Origin: Roseibacterium beibuensis
GTDB lineage: Bacteria > Pseudomonadota > Alphaproteobacteria > Rhodobacterales > Rhodobacteraceae
DNA: 64,000 nucleotides
Assembly (NCBI RefSeq): GCF_039542305.1
Contig: NZ_BAABHW010000002.1
Location: forward strand, 806,001-870,000
Reading direction: 5' to 3'
Position numbers and translations under genes: made by a program. The notes beneath the pieces are model-generated. The model ran no database searches. It was given only the letters and a program-made list of their open reading frames with translations, and had not been told where the DNA came from. This document shows, piece after piece, positions 32,878 through 41,455 of this stretch. Every line of letters starts with the position of its first letter. Position 1 is the first letter of the stretch.

Positions 32878-35286
32878 CTAGCCGCGCAGCGTGCCGTCCG
32901 TGGCCTTGCCGACCTTCTCGACGATCTTCGACGCCACGGCCTCGATCTCTTCCTCGGTCATCGTGCCCTTGGTCGGCTGCATCCGCACGGTCAGCGCGAT
33001 GGATTTCTTGCCATCGCCGAGGCTGCCGCCGACGAATTCGTCGAACACTCGAACATCCTCGATCAGCGCCTTGTCGGCCCCGGCCGCGGCATTGACGAGG
33101 TTCAGCGCCTCGACCTCAGCATCGACGACGAAGGCGAAATCACGCTCGACCGCCTGGTATTCCGGCATCACCGCCGCGCCGCGGCTGGCGCCCTGGGATT
33201 TCGGCATCGGCACCTCGGCGGGGAAGAGGGTAAAGGCCATCGCCGGGCCTTTCACGTCCATCGCTTCCAACACGCGGGGGTGCAGTTCGCCAAAGACGCC
33301 AAGCACCTTTTTCGGGCCGAGACAGATCACGCCATGCCGGCCCGGGTGCCACCACTCGGGTCCGCCCCGCAGGATCTGCGCCTTGGCGGGCGCGCCAATG
33401 GCCGACAAAACCGCCTCGGCATCGGCCTTGACGTCGAAGACGTCGACCGGACGGCGCGCGCCATGCGGGTCGCGCGGGCCGGTCTGGCCCACCAACAGGC
33501 CGGTGGCCTGCAAATGTTGTTCTCCCGGCTCACCCCACTCGAAGGCGTGACCGACCTCGAACAAGGCCAGGTCCATCATGCCACGCGCCTGGTTGCGCGC
33601 CGCGGCCTGCAAAAGACCCGGCAGCAGGTGCGGGCGCATATGGCTCATTTCCGAACTGATCGGATTTTCCAGCATCACGTCATCGGTGCCACCGCCGAAC
33701 AGCGCGGCCGAGGCCTGGTCGATGAAGCTGTAGGTCACGCATTCGTTGTAGCCCAGCGCCGCACAGGTCCGCCGCGCAGCACGTTCGCGCAGCTGCATCG
33801 GCGTCAGCACCGGCGCGGGCACGCCCGGCTTGGAGCGGCTCATCGGTTTCGGCTCCAGCTTGGTCAGCGAGGCCACGCGCGCCACCTCTTCGACGAGATC
33901 GGCCTCGCCCTGTACATCGCGCCGCCAGGACGGCACCCAGACCTCCAGCACGTCCCCCGTTCCGGTGGCCGAGAAACCAAGTTCGGTCAGGATCCGCGCC
34001 TGTTCTTCCTTGGGGATCTCCATCCCGACAAGGCTGATGACCCGCGCGGTATCGAGCGGGTAGCTGCGCGCGGTTTTCAGCGCGCCCCCCGCCTCGACCA
34101 CCTCGGACGGTTCGCCCCCGCACAGATCGAGGATCATGCGCGTCGCAGCCTCAAGCCCCGGCAAGGTGTATTCCGGGTCGACGCCACGCTCGAACCGGTA
34201 GCGCGCATCGGAGTGGATTTTCAGGTCGCGGCCCGTGTAGGCGATCTGAACCGGGTCCCACCAGGCGGATTCAAGGAAGACATTCACCGTCTCCTCGGTG
34301 CAGCCCGACTCTTCGCCGCCCATGATACCGGCGATGCTTTCGGGGCCATCTTCGCCCGAGATGATGATCTGACCCTTCGAGAAGGTGTAGGTCCGCTCAT
34401 CCAGCGCAAGCAGTTCCTCGCCCCCCTTGGCCCGGTGCACCCGGACATTGCCCTTGACCTTGTCCGCATCGAACACGTGCAGCGGGCGGTTCATGTCGTA
34501 GGTGAAGAAGTTGGTGATATCGACCAGCGCCGAGATCGGACGCAGCCCGATGGCGCGCAGACGGTCCTGCAACCATTGCGGCGAGGGTCCGTTCTTGACG
34601 CCGCGGATCAAGCGACCCGTGAAATGCGGCGCGCCGTCCAGCGTGTCTTTGTCGATCGTCACGTCGATGGGACACGCGAAGCTGCCCGGCACCGGGTCGA
34701 CCGAGTAGGGCTTCAGCTTGCCGATCCCACGCGCGGCAAGGTCGCGGGCGATGCCGCGCACGCCCAGCGCGTCCTGCCGGTTCGGCGTGATGGCGATCTC
34801 GATCACCGGATCGACCTTGGCCGGGTCGTTCGTGGCCAGCCATTCGACGAAGCTCTGCCCCACAATGCCCGAGGGCAGTTCGATGATGCCGGAATGTTCG
34901 TCGCTGAGTTCCAACTCACGCTCGGACGCCATCATGCCATGGCTTTCAACACCGCGGATCTTGCCCACGGACAGGGTCACGTCGATCCCCGGCACGTAGT
35001 CGCCCGGCTTGGCCAGCACGACGGTAATGCCCTCACGTGCGTTGGGCGCGCCGCAGACGATCTGCTTCACGCCCTCGTCCGTCTCGACCATGCAGACCTT
35101 CAGCCGGTCGGCATCGGGGTGCTGCTCGGCCGAAACGACCTTGGCGAGCGTGAAGGACGACAGCCGCGCGCCGCGATCTTCGACGCCCTCAACTTCAAGG
35201 CCCAGATCGGTCAGCGCCTCGGCGATCTCGTCGACCGACGCCTCGGTTTCGAGGTGATCCTTCAACCACGACAGCGTGAATTTCAT
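32878..35286 (-). CDS. pheT: Phenylalanyl-tRNA synthetase beta subunit
   Basis: The large subunit of the heterotetrameric enzyme. The 802-residue protein has the family's domain order: MKFTLSWLKDHLET opening, the EMAP/OB tRNA-binding domain (about 40-150), the B3/B4 editing domain (about 210-380), B5 (about 400-470), a catalytic-like core, and the C-terminal ferredoxin-fold anticodon-binding domain from about 710. The ATG at 35286 matches the family start. pheS lies about 2.5 kb upstream in the same direction with other genes between, so the two subunits are not in a simple pheST operon. Confidence 0.95.
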   Translation of the reverse strand: MKFTLSWLKDHLETEASVDEIAEALTDLGLEVEGVEDRGARLSSFTLAKVVSAEQHPDADRLKVCMVETDEGVKQIVCGAPNAREGITVVLAKPGDYVPGIDVTLSVGKIRGVESHGMMASERELELSDEHSGIIELPSGIVGQSFVEWLATNDPAKVDPVIEIAITPNRQDALGVRGIARDLAARGIGKLKPYSVDPVPGSFACPIDVTIDKDTLDGAPHFTGRLIRGVKNGPSPQWLQDRLRAIGLRPISALVDITNFFTYDMNRPLHVFDADKVKGNVRVHRAKGGEELLALDERTYTFSKGQIIISGEDGPESIAGIMGGEESGCTEETVNVFLESAWWDPVQIAYTGRDLKIHSDARYRFERGVDPEYTLPGLEAATRMILDLCGGEPSEVVEAGGALKTARSYPLDTARVISLVGMEIPKEEQARILTELGFSATGTGDVLEVWVPSWRRDVQGEADLVEEVARVASLTKLEPKPMSRSKPGVPAPVLTPMQLRERAARRTCAALGYNECVTYSFIDQASAALFGGGTDDVMLENPISSEMSHMRPHLLPGLLQAAARNQARGMMDLALFEVGHAFEWGEPGEQHLQATGLLVGQTGPRDPHGARRPVDVFDVKADAEAVLSAIGAPAKAQILRGGPEWWHPGRHGVICLGPKKVLGVFGELHPRVLEAMDVKGPAMAFTLFPAEVPMPKSQGASRGAAVMPEYQAVERDFAFVVDAEVEALNLVNAAAGADKALIEDVRVFDEFVGGSLGDGKKSIALTVRMQPTKGTMTEEEIEAVASKIVEKVGKATDGTLRG

Positions 35287-35469
35287 TGGCCGCAACCCCT
35301 TCGCAATTCCGGCCTCGCGCTTAGCGCAGGCAGGCCCGGATTGGAAGGCTGCCCCGCATCCGTGGGTCGGGATTCCCGCCATTTTGCCTTTGCCGGCCGC
35401 ACGGTATCAGACAGATCAATGTCAAATGGCCCTGCGGGGGCGAGGCCAAACCTGGAAAGGACGTGCCAC

Positions 35470-36312
35470 ATGCGCCGTTTCATTGCCCTTGCCGCGCTTG
35501 CCTGCGGGCTGGCCACCCCCGTTGCCGCCGCTGCCGAACAGGTGGCGATCCAATCCTGGCAGAACCGCCGGTATGCCTGCTTCGACGGTGGCTACCTGGC
35601 CGCCAGTTGTCCGGGCAATCGCGCCCATGTCTTCGAGATCGAGCGCCTTGGCGGAAACGAAGTGGCGTTCCGCGATCCGGCCTCGGGGCGGTATCTGCGC
35701 GCGGGCGTCACGGAAAACGCGCTGATGGCCCTTGGTGGCGACCGCATCGGCGGGTGGGAACGGTTCGAGATGAGCCAATCGGGCGGTACATTTCACCTGC
35801 GGTCGGTGCAGAACGGTCAATACGTGCGCGCAGGCATCGGGCAGCAGACGCTGTTCGGCGCCGTCTCACCCCATGCCCTAGGTTGGGAGGAGTTCCGTAT
35901 TTTCCCGGTCGGCACCCCGTCGGAGGTTTCCTTGGAACAGGATCACGAAACGCCGGTGCCATTTGCTGGAAACTGGGTGCTGGACCGCGTGCTTGACGCC
36001 TCGGGGCAGGATGTTCGCTTCAACGATCGCATGGCGCGCATGCGCCCGGTCGAGATCGACGCGCAGGGGCGGCTACATTTCGCCTTCGGCTGCAACCAGA
36101 TCAACGGCCAACTGCTGCAACGCGGCGACCGGATCGGTGTCGCGGGCGGCGGGTTCATGACCACGCGCATGGCCTGCCCCGGCCCAGAGATGGAGCTTGA
36201 GCGCATCGTCTCGGCGAGTTTCGCCAGCGCCGCGCATTTCGCGATCAACGGCACCCGTTGGAGCCTTCGCGACGCCAATCACCAACTGCGGCTGGAATTC
36301 GTCCGCCAGTAA
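35470..36312 (+). CDS. Secreted META-domain protein with N-terminal fascin-like repeats
   Basis: A 280-residue protein with a signal peptide (about 1-22, ending AAAAEQ). Residues about 25-150 contain two similar units, GRYLRAGVTENALMALGGD...GGWERFE and GQYVRAGIGQQTLFGA...LGWEEFR, the pattern of a fascin-type beta-trefoil. Residues about 160-280 form a META/HslJ domain: GNWVLDRVLD, FGCNQINGQ and TRMACPGPEMELE, with its two cysteines. META proteins are linked to heat-shock or secreted stress functions but their mechanism is unknown. It lies on the opposite strand between pheT and a nitrilase-family gene. Confidence 0.75.
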   Translation: MRRFIALAALACGLATPVAAAAEQVAIQSWQNRRYACFDGGYLAASCPGNRAHVFEIERLGGNEVAFRDPASGRYLRAGVTENALMALGGDRIGGWERFEMSQSGGTFHLRSVQNGQYVRAGIGQQTLFGAVSPHALGWEEFRIFPVGTPSEVSLEQDHETPVPFAGNWVLDRVLDASGQDVRFNDRMARMRPVEIDAQGRLHFAFGCNQINGQLLQRGDRIGVAGGGFMTTRMACPGPEMELERIVSASFASAAHFAINGTRWSLRDANHQLRLEFVRQ

Positions 36313-36317
36313 AGGCG

Positions 36318-37205
36318 TCACTCGTCGTCGCGCACGATATCCGGCACGCCAAGTTTGGCGGTCAACCGCTCCATCTCGCGCTGGACCAGGCTGATGTTGC
36401 TGTCGCGCACGGTGGGCAGCAGGGCACGGGCGCGGCGCACCTCGGCATAGTCGAGTTTGGCCGCGATCACCTCTTCGCCCTCGCCCGCCTGCGCCAGCAC
36501 ACGCCCGAACGGGTCGAGGATGCGCGAGCCGCCCCAGAACGTCAGGTCTTCCTCGACGCCGCAGCGGTTCACCATGATCGACGGCGCGCCGTACATCATG
36601 GAATAGAACTTCATCGTCGTGGCCCAGCTGTCGGGGTTGTCGAACTCGTCGCCCACCGCCTCGCGCCCCGACGAAATCGGCGCGGTCAACAGGGTCGCGC
36701 CGTGCAGGAAGGACAGGTGCACCAGCGCCGGGTTGTAGAGATCGGCACAGATCAGCAGCCCCATGCGCCAGTCCCCCGGCATCGGGTGCGTGTCGACGAA
36801 GCGGCCCAGCGCGTAGTATTTCGTTTCGATCAAACGGCCATAACTGGGCAGGTTCAGCTTGCGGTGGATATAGACCAGCCTGCCGTTCTTTAGCACGGCG
36901 GCGGCGTTGTAGAACTGCGCGGCAGGGCCTTCCTCGATGAAGCCGACGACGATTTCCATCTCGCCCGCCGCCTTCGACAGGTCTAGCAGGCGGGTATCAT
37001 CACGGTGCATCGCGACGTTCAGCAGGTTTTCCGCGCCGTAATGACCCGCCAGCGACAGTTCCGGGAAGACGAGGCACTCGATCCCGAGGTTCCTGGCCTG
37101 TCCGATCAGCCTGTGATGGGTGGCGAGGTTCGCGTCGAGATCGCCGATGGCCGAGGCCATCTGCGCCGCGCCGAGGTTCAGATAGCGTGTCAATTCCGCC
37201 CCCAT
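36318..37205 (-). CDS. Nitrilase-superfamily carbon-nitrogen hydrolase
   Basis: A 295-residue amidase-type protein with the catalytic triad Glu49 (FPELSLAGH), Lys116 (HRKLNLP) and Cys153 (ICADLYNP). The superfamily hydrolyses C-N bonds in carbamoyl compounds, omega-amides and nitriles, and the KLNLP context suggests an N-carbamoyl- or aliphatic-amidase-like branch, but the substrate is not settled. The ATG at 37205 is favoured; an in-frame ATG 23 codons upstream is possible. No pathway partner is adjacent. Confidence 0.83.
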   Translation of the reverse strand: MGAELTRYLNLGAAQMASAIGDLDANLATHHRLIGQARNLGIECLVFPELSLAGHYGAENLLNVAMHRDDTRLLDLSKAAGEMEIVVGFIEEGPAAQFYNAAAVLKNGRLVYIHRKLNLPSYGRLIETKYYALGRFVDTHPMPGDWRMGLLICADLYNPALVHLSFLHGATLLTAPISSGREAVGDEFDNPDSWATTMKFYSMMYGAPSIMVNRCGVEEDLTFWGGSRILDPFGRVLAQAGEGEEVIAAKLDYAEVRRARALLPTVRDSNISLVQREMERLTAKLGVPDIVRDDE

Positions 37206-37245
37206 GTGCTGTTTCCCGGCCCCGTGCCGAAAACCGCTGCGTGGG

Positions 37246-37479
37246 TCAAGCTTGGCTGTCGTCGGGACGGTCATCCCGGTTCCTGGCCCGGACCGAGGTC
37301 AGCCAGCGCTCGACCAGGAAAACCGGCGCAAGGATAATCGTCCAGGCCAGCGTGTTCAGCAGCGTCCAGGTCAGCTTTTGCCCCGTCGGCATGTCGGATC
37401 GCCACAGGAACACATGCGCGATCACGATCAGCGTGACGAGGGCAAGGACGATCCAGGTTGAGCAGCGAAGGTTTGGCAT
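37246..37479 (-). CDS. Small two-helix membrane protein
   Basis: A 77-residue protein with helices near residues 8-28 and 36-58 and a basic then acidic tail (RARNRDDRPDDSQA). I do not recognise a family. It precedes the nitrilase-family gene by 40 bases on the same strand. The longer upstream frame runs into the repeat cluster and is rejected. Confidence 0.55.
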   Translation of the reverse strand: MPNLRCSTWIVLALVTLIVIAHVFLWRSDMPTGQKLTWTLLNTLAWTIILAPVFLVERWLTSVRARNRDDRPDDSQA

Positions 37480-37817
37480 GGGCGTGAAATGGCGCGGATC
37501 TGCGACAGGGCAAGGTAGGGCGGGACTTGTCCCGCCTCTCCCGGCGCGGCGGGGCAAGTCCCGCCCTACGCGATGTGGCAGTCGGGCGCGCGCTGCCCGT
37601 GGGGGTAAGGGCCGGGCGCGGCCACCAACGCGCGCAACGGTAGCCGGGCGCGCGCCTGCCCGTGGGGTGGCGCAGCAACGGGCGGTCTATGGCGCTTTAT
37701 GGCAGCCAAGTCATTGCTCAGAAGGAACGATGCGCGAGGGTTGCCAAAGCGCCAGCCCGCCGGGACGGGCAGGCGCTCGCCCGGCGCCTTCGGCGCTATT
37801 CGGGCGGAGCGAGTTCT
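37480..37817. repeat. Intergenic repeat cluster downstream of pheS
   Basis: This 338-base gap holds no credible gene. It contains a long inverted repeat (37515-37536 with 37548-37569; 22 bases, one mismatch). A second element with core GGGCGCGCGCCTGCCCGT occurs at 37644-37663, in a shorter form at about 37581-37603, and inverted at 37765-37784, so the two full copies could pair over about 100 bases. A small GGCGCCTTCGGCGC hairpin is at about 37783-37796. Confidence 0.65.
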
Positions 37818-38891
37818 TCACACCCCCGAATGCACCGCCGGCACCTGCAGCGCGCTGAACCCGTAGTGGCGCAGCCACCGCAGGTCTGAGTCGAAGAACG
37901 CCCGCAGATCGGGGATGCCGTATTTCAGCATCGCGATCCGGTCGATGCCCATGCCGAAGGCAAAGCCCTGCCACTCGGCCGGGTCCACGCCCGCCGCTTG
38001 CAGCACCTTGGGGTGCACCATGCCGCTGCCCAGTACTTCCAGCCAGCCGTCGCCCTCGCCCACCTTCACGGTGCCGCCTTCGAAGGAGCACTGGATATCG
38101 ACTTCGGCCGACGGCTCGGTGAAGGGGAAATGCGAGGCGCGGAAGCGCGTTTTGACCTTGGTGCCGAAATAGGCGGTGAAGAATTCCTCGAGCACCCATT
38201 TCAGGTTCGCCATCGACAGATCGCGGTCGATGGCCAGCCCCTCGACCTGGTGGAACATGGGCGTATGCGTCTGGTCGTAATCGGCGCGATAGACGCGGCC
38301 CGGCGCGATCACGCGGCAGGGCGCGCCATGCGCCTCCATATGGCGGATCTGCACGGGGCTGGTATGGGTGCGCAGCACGTGGGGCGGTCGGTTATCCCCC
38401 TCGGCGCGGTGGGTGTAGAACGTATCCATCTCGGCGCGGGCGGGATGGTGGCCCGGGATGTTCAGCGCGTCGAAATTGTACCAATCGGTCTCGATCTGCG
38501 GCCCCTCGGCCACCGAGAAGCCCATGTCGGCGAAGATCGCCGTGACCTCTTCGGTCACCTGGCTGACAGGGTGGATGGTGCCGACGCGGCGGTGCCGCGC
38601 GGGCAAGGTCACGTCCAGCCACTCGGCTTGCAGGCGGGCGTCCAGCGCGGCATCGGCCAGCGCCTGCTTCTTGGCGGCCAGCGCGCTGTTCACCTCGTCC
38701 TTCAGGGCATTCAGCGCGGGACCGGCGGTCTGGCGTTCCTCGGGCGTCATCTTGCCCAGCTCGCGCATCTTCAGGCTGATCTCGCCCTTCTTGCCGATGG
38801 CCGCGACGCGGATCTCTTCCAGCGCGGCCTCGTCGCCCGCGTTTCCGATCCGCTCCAGCCAGGTGGCGCGCAAGCTGTCCAAACCGTCCAT
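37818..38891 (-). CDS. pheS: Phenylalanyl-tRNA synthetase alpha subunit
   Basis: The catalytic subunit that activates phenylalanine. 357 residues, with the N-terminal coiled coil (about 1-80), class II motif 2 around RAEMDTF and VYRADYDQTHTPMFHQVEG (about 205-225), the GDGWLEVLGSGMVHP segment, and motif 3 GFAFGMGIDRIAMLKYGI near 318-335. The ATG at 38891 is 9 bases from GGAG; another ATG three codons upstream is too near that site. Confidence 0.95.
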   Translation of the reverse strand: MDGLDSLRATWLERIGNAGDEAALEEIRVAAIGKKGEISLKMRELGKMTPEERQTAGPALNALKDEVNSALAAKKQALADAALDARLQAEWLDVTLPARHRRVGTIHPVSQVTEEVTAIFADMGFSVAEGPQIETDWYNFDALNIPGHHPARAEMDTFYTHRAEGDNRPPHVLRTHTSPVQIRHMEAHGAPCRVIAPGRVYRADYDQTHTPMFHQVEGLAIDRDLSMANLKWVLEEFFTAYFGTKVKTRFRASHFPFTEPSAEVDIQCSFEGGTVKVGEGDGWLEVLGSGMVHPKVLQAAGVDPAEWQGFAFGMGIDRIAMLKYGIPDLRAFFDSDLRWLRHYGFSALQVPAVHSGV

Positions 38892-38967
38892 CGAAGCCAT
38901 CTCCGCCCATGAAAAAATCCGCGCCCTCACCTAGCAGAGAGGGGGCGGATTGCAAGGCAGGCTGGCA

Positions 38968-39300
38968 TCAGCGGCGGGTGGCGGCGGTCCCTTGGCCAGC
39001 GGCCATGCCGGTGACGAAGGCCTGGATGATCTCGGGCATCGGCGTGCTGCGCGCGGCGGGCGGCACATGGACCGGTTTACGCCGGATCAGGGCCACGATG
39101 CCAAAGAAGACCAGCGCGAGACCGAAATAGACGCCACCGACAATCAAGGCGACCGTTGCCGTCGGCAGGACGGCGGACAGGGCAAGCCATGCCGACACCG
39201 TGAAAAACGCCAGCCCCACGGCCAGCAACAGCCCGGCAAAGGTCGAGAAGGCGGCGGCCCGGGCCTCGACCCGGGCCTTGTAAGCCAATGCGGTCAGCAT
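38968..39300 (-). CDS. Phage-holin-like / DUF1469-type small membrane protein
   Basis: A 110-residue protein with two close hydrophobic helices (about 20-43 and 48-70) preceded by a short amphipathic segment, the shape of the holin-superfamily/DUF1469 proteins that accompany YqjD-like partners. It follows the DUF883-like gene by 10 bases on the same strand. Despite the family name there is no phage context; such pairs are usually envelope-associated. Confidence 0.7.
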   Translation of the reverse strand: MLTALAYKARVEARAAAFSTFAGLLLAVGLAFFTVSAWLALSAVLPTATVALIVGGVYFGLALVFFGIVALIRRKPVHVPPAARSTPMPEIIQAFVTGMAAGQGTAATRR

Positions 39301-39310
39301 CGCGGCCCCC

Positions 39311-39640
39311 TTACCGGCGCGACGAGAGAAAGCCGACGAGGAAGCCGACACCAGCGGCAACGCCCAGCGCCGCCCCCGGGTTCGAGCGCACCATGTCGCC
39401 CGTCTGGGCGGTCATGCGGTCGATTTCGGCGCGGGCCTGTTCGCCCTTGAGACGGGCGGCGTCCGACAGATCGTTGGCGCGTTCATTGACGTGCGCACGC
39501 GCTTCGGCGCCCTTGCCGCGGCCATAATCGGCCATCGTCTGGCTCAGCGCGGCCAGATCGGCCTTCACGGTTTCCAGTTGGGCGGCAATGTCCGCGCTGT
39601 CGGGGCTGCTGCGGCCATTGGTGGTCTTTGCGGTTGCCAT
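39311..39640 (-). CDS. YqjD/ElaB (DUF883)-like protein
   Basis: A 109-residue protein with a polar coiled-coil-like region (about 18-75) and one C-terminal glycine-rich membrane helix (NPGAALGVAAGVGFLVGFLSSRR). This is the DUF883 layout; E. coli YqjD anchors to the membrane and binds ribosomes in stationary phase, and whether that holds here is unknown. It is first of a pair with the holin-like gene. Confidence 0.75.
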   Translation of the reverse strand: MATAKTTNGRSSPDSADIAAQLETVKADLAALSQTMADYGRGKGAEARAHVNERANDLSDAARLKGEQARAEIDRMTAQTGDMVRSNPGAALGVAAGVGFLVGFLSSRR

Positions 39641-39719
39641 GTCGAACCTCCGTCATGGTTGCGTGTGATCTGCCTCCACAACGTGCCGGATGTTCGCCGG
39701 TTCCATTATTTTCCGGGTC

Positions 39720-40448
39720 TCAGGTCCCGTCCTTGCCCGCGAAGGCCGACTTCCGCCCGCGCACGGCCAGTGCACGGCGCGACAAGGTCACCTTGCCGTT
39801 CTGGGCATAGAGCGTCGTCGGAGGTTCGGGTTTCTGGTGCTTCTCGGCCACGGTGATCGAGTCGTAGAAGCGCACGCCTTGCAGGTCCTTCGCGATCTCG
39901 TCGAAGGGAAACATCGCGTCCTGATCGGTGTACCAGCTATGCATCCGGTCCACGAGGCGCTTGGCGTATTCGATCCAGCTGGCCTCATTGCGATAACCGC
40001 CGCCGAAACCGGGCCAGTAGGAGGTATGGCAATCCTCGACCACATAGATGCCACGGTCGCTGATATGGGGCCAAAGCGCCTCGAAACTGGCGATCTGATG
40101 GGCGCAGACATGGCTGCCATCATCCAGGATCACGTCGAAGGGTCCGTGTTTCTCGGCAAGCTGCGCAAGGAAATCCGGATCGGCCTGGTTGCCGATCTCG
40201 ACGCTGGTGCCCTCCTCGGCATGTTGGGCACAGTCCGGGTCGATATCGACGAAGGTCAGGCGGGAACCTTCGGCAAAGAACCCTTTCCACATCGGGATCG
40301 AGCCGCCCTTGAACACGCCGATTTCCAGAAACGAGATCGGGCGCTGACGAAACCGGGTCATCTCGCGCTCGTAGACCTCGAAGTAATGCACCCATTTCGA
40401 GAGCATCCGGTCATCGGTGCGCTTGAGATAGTCGGAGAAATAGCCCAT
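39720..40448 (-). CDS. Class I SAM-dependent methyltransferase (cephalosporin hydroxylase-like)
   Basis: A 242-residue protein with the pattern FLEIGVFKGGSIPMWKGFF (about 40-58) and VDIDP (about 67-71), then DVILDDGSH near 104-112, typical of the methyltransferase group related to cephalosporin hydroxylases and rhamnosyl/mycinamicin O-methyltransferases. The substrate is unknown; relatives often modify sugars or small molecules. The gene is solitary, downstream of the rplT terminator. Confidence 0.75.
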   Translation of the reverse strand: MGYFSDYLKRTDDRMLSKWVHYFEVYEREMTRFRQRPISFLEIGVFKGGSIPMWKGFFAEGSRLTFVDIDPDCAQHAEEGTSVEIGNQADPDFLAQLAEKHGPFDVILDDGSHVCAHQIASFEALWPHISDRGIYVVEDCHTSYWPGFGGGYRNEASWIEYAKRLVDRMHSWYTDQDAMFPFDEIAKDLQGVRFYDSITVAEKHQKPEPPTTLYAQNGKVTLSRRALAVRGRKSAFAGKDGT

Positions 40449-40468
40449 CGGCCCTGCCCGCAAAAGAG

Positions 40469-40500
40469 AACCCCCGCCGGACTGTCGCCCGGCGGGGGTT
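40469..40500 (-). terminator. Rho-independent terminator of rpmI-rplT
   Basis: A perfect 12-bp stem (AACCCCCGCCGG 40469-40480; CCGGCGGGGGTT 40489-40500) with an 8-base loop. On the minus strand it is followed by CTCTTTTG, 26 bases after the rplT stop. Confidence 0.85.
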
Positions 40501-40525
40501 GAAACTCAAGCGATCCGGGGTCGGA

Positions 40526-40885
40526 TCAGAGCGCGGCCTTGGCCTGCGCCACGATGGCGCCGAACGCTTCGGGCTCGTGCACGGCGAGATCGGCCAGAAC
40601 CTTGCGGTCCACCTCGATCCCGGCCAGCGCCAGGCCGTTGATGAAGCGCGAATAGGTCAGGCTTTCATCATGGGCGCGCACGGCGGCGTTGATGCGCTGG
40701 ATCCAGAGCGACCGGAACTGGCGCTTGCGGGCCTTGCGGTCGCGCGTGGCGTACTGGTTGGCCTTGTCGACGGCCTGGGTCGCGGTGCGGAAGTTGCGCG
40801 AGCGCGAGCCATAATAACCTTTGGCCGCGTCAAGAACCTTCTTGTGGCGGCGATGGGTGACGGTTCCACCTTTGGTGCGGGACAT
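40526..40885 (-). CDS. rplT: Ribosomal protein L20
   Basis: A 119-residue basic protein (SRTKGGTVTHRRHKKVLDAAKGYYG) with the full L20 pattern. It binds 23S rRNA early in 50S assembly. It follows rpmI by 12 bases. The usual upstream infC is not present here. Confidence 0.97.
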   Translation of the reverse strand: MSRTKGGTVTHRRHKKVLDAAKGYYGSRSRNFRTATQAVDKANQYATRDRKARKRQFRSLWIQRINAAVRAHDESLTYSRFINGLALAGIEVDRKVLADLAVHEPEAFGAIVAQAKAAL

Positions 40886-40897
40886 ATCCGGGCCTCC

Positions 40898-41098
40898 TCA
40901 GCGGTCGTAGGGCATGTAGGACTTGACGATCTTCGCATCGGGTTCCGACAGGGTCGTCGTCCCGCGTGCGTTGCGGATGAACTTGTTCGTCCGCTTGATC
41001 ATCCCGTGCCGTTTGCCGGCCTGAGCGGCGACCACCTTGCCGGTGCCCGTCACCTTGAAGCGCTTCTTGGCGCTCGATTTCGTCTTCATCTTCGGCAT
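40898..41098 (-). CDS. rpmI: Ribosomal protein L35
   Basis: A 66-residue basic protein, MPKMKTKSSAKKRFKVTG and ending KSYMPYDR, diagnostic of L35. The ATG at 41098 is preceded by AAGGAG at a good distance. An in-frame extension upstream is spurious. It begins the rpmI-rplT operon, here without infC. Confidence 0.97.
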   Translation of the reverse strand: MPKMKTKSSAKKRFKVTGTGKVVAAQAGKRHGMIKRTNKFIRNARGTTTLSEPDAKIVKSYMPYDR

Positions 41099-41176
41099 TT
41101 CCGTCTCCTTGTCTCGAAGCGGTTCGGGCGCGACTCGGCATGCCGTATCAAGGCCGGCCGCACCGTTGGAGCGGGT

Positions 41177-41205
41177 CGCATACAGCCAAAGGGGCGACGT
41201 GGCAA
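41177..41205 (-). promoter_or_regulatory. Candidate promoter of rpmI-rplT
   Basis: On the minus strand TTGCCA (41200-41205) and TATGCG (41177-41182) are 17 bases apart, about 80 bases before the rpmI ATG. The spacing is ideal; the -10 match is partial. It immediately follows the stop of the small membrane gene. Confidence 0.4.
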
Positions 41206-41208
41206 GCC

Positions 41209-41448
41209 TCAGTTCAGAATCCGCGCCGCCACAAGGATGAACGCATCGGGAATGTCCCAGAACTCCAGCCCGCCGGGGAGCGACAGATGCAGGAAGACGA
41301 ACAACCCGACCCCGATTGCCAGGCTGAGAAGGGCAGCGATCGGCCAGCGCCCGTTGACCCAACCCGCTAGGCTCGACGCGAGCGCCATGCCCGAGACGAG
41401 CGTGGCAATCACCAGCAGGATGTCGGACGGCACGTCTGGCAGGGTCAA
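41209..41448 (-). CDS. Small membrane protein downstream of pyk
   Basis: A 79-residue protein with two or three hydrophobic helices (about 8-30, 33-55 and 60-76). No family recognised. The likely start is TTG at 41448, since a GGAG overlapping the pyk stop lies about 8 bases upstream, which would couple it to pyk. The start could also be a GTG five codons downstream. Confidence 0.6.
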   Translation of the reverse strand: MTLPDVPSDILLVIATLVSGMALASSLAGWVNGRWPIAALLSLAIGVGLFVFLHLSLPGGLEFWDIPDAFILVAARILN

Positions 41449-41455
41449 GCGTGGC

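Noticed and set aside
33280..35469. Long plus-strand frame antisense to pheT that runs into the META gene
   Set aside because: Only the 3' part from 35470 has a signal peptide and domain content; the rest mirrors pheT.
38968..39300. Holin-like gene as sign of a prophage
   Set aside because: There are no other phage genes nearby; holin-like proteins paired with DUF883 proteins are normal envelope genes.
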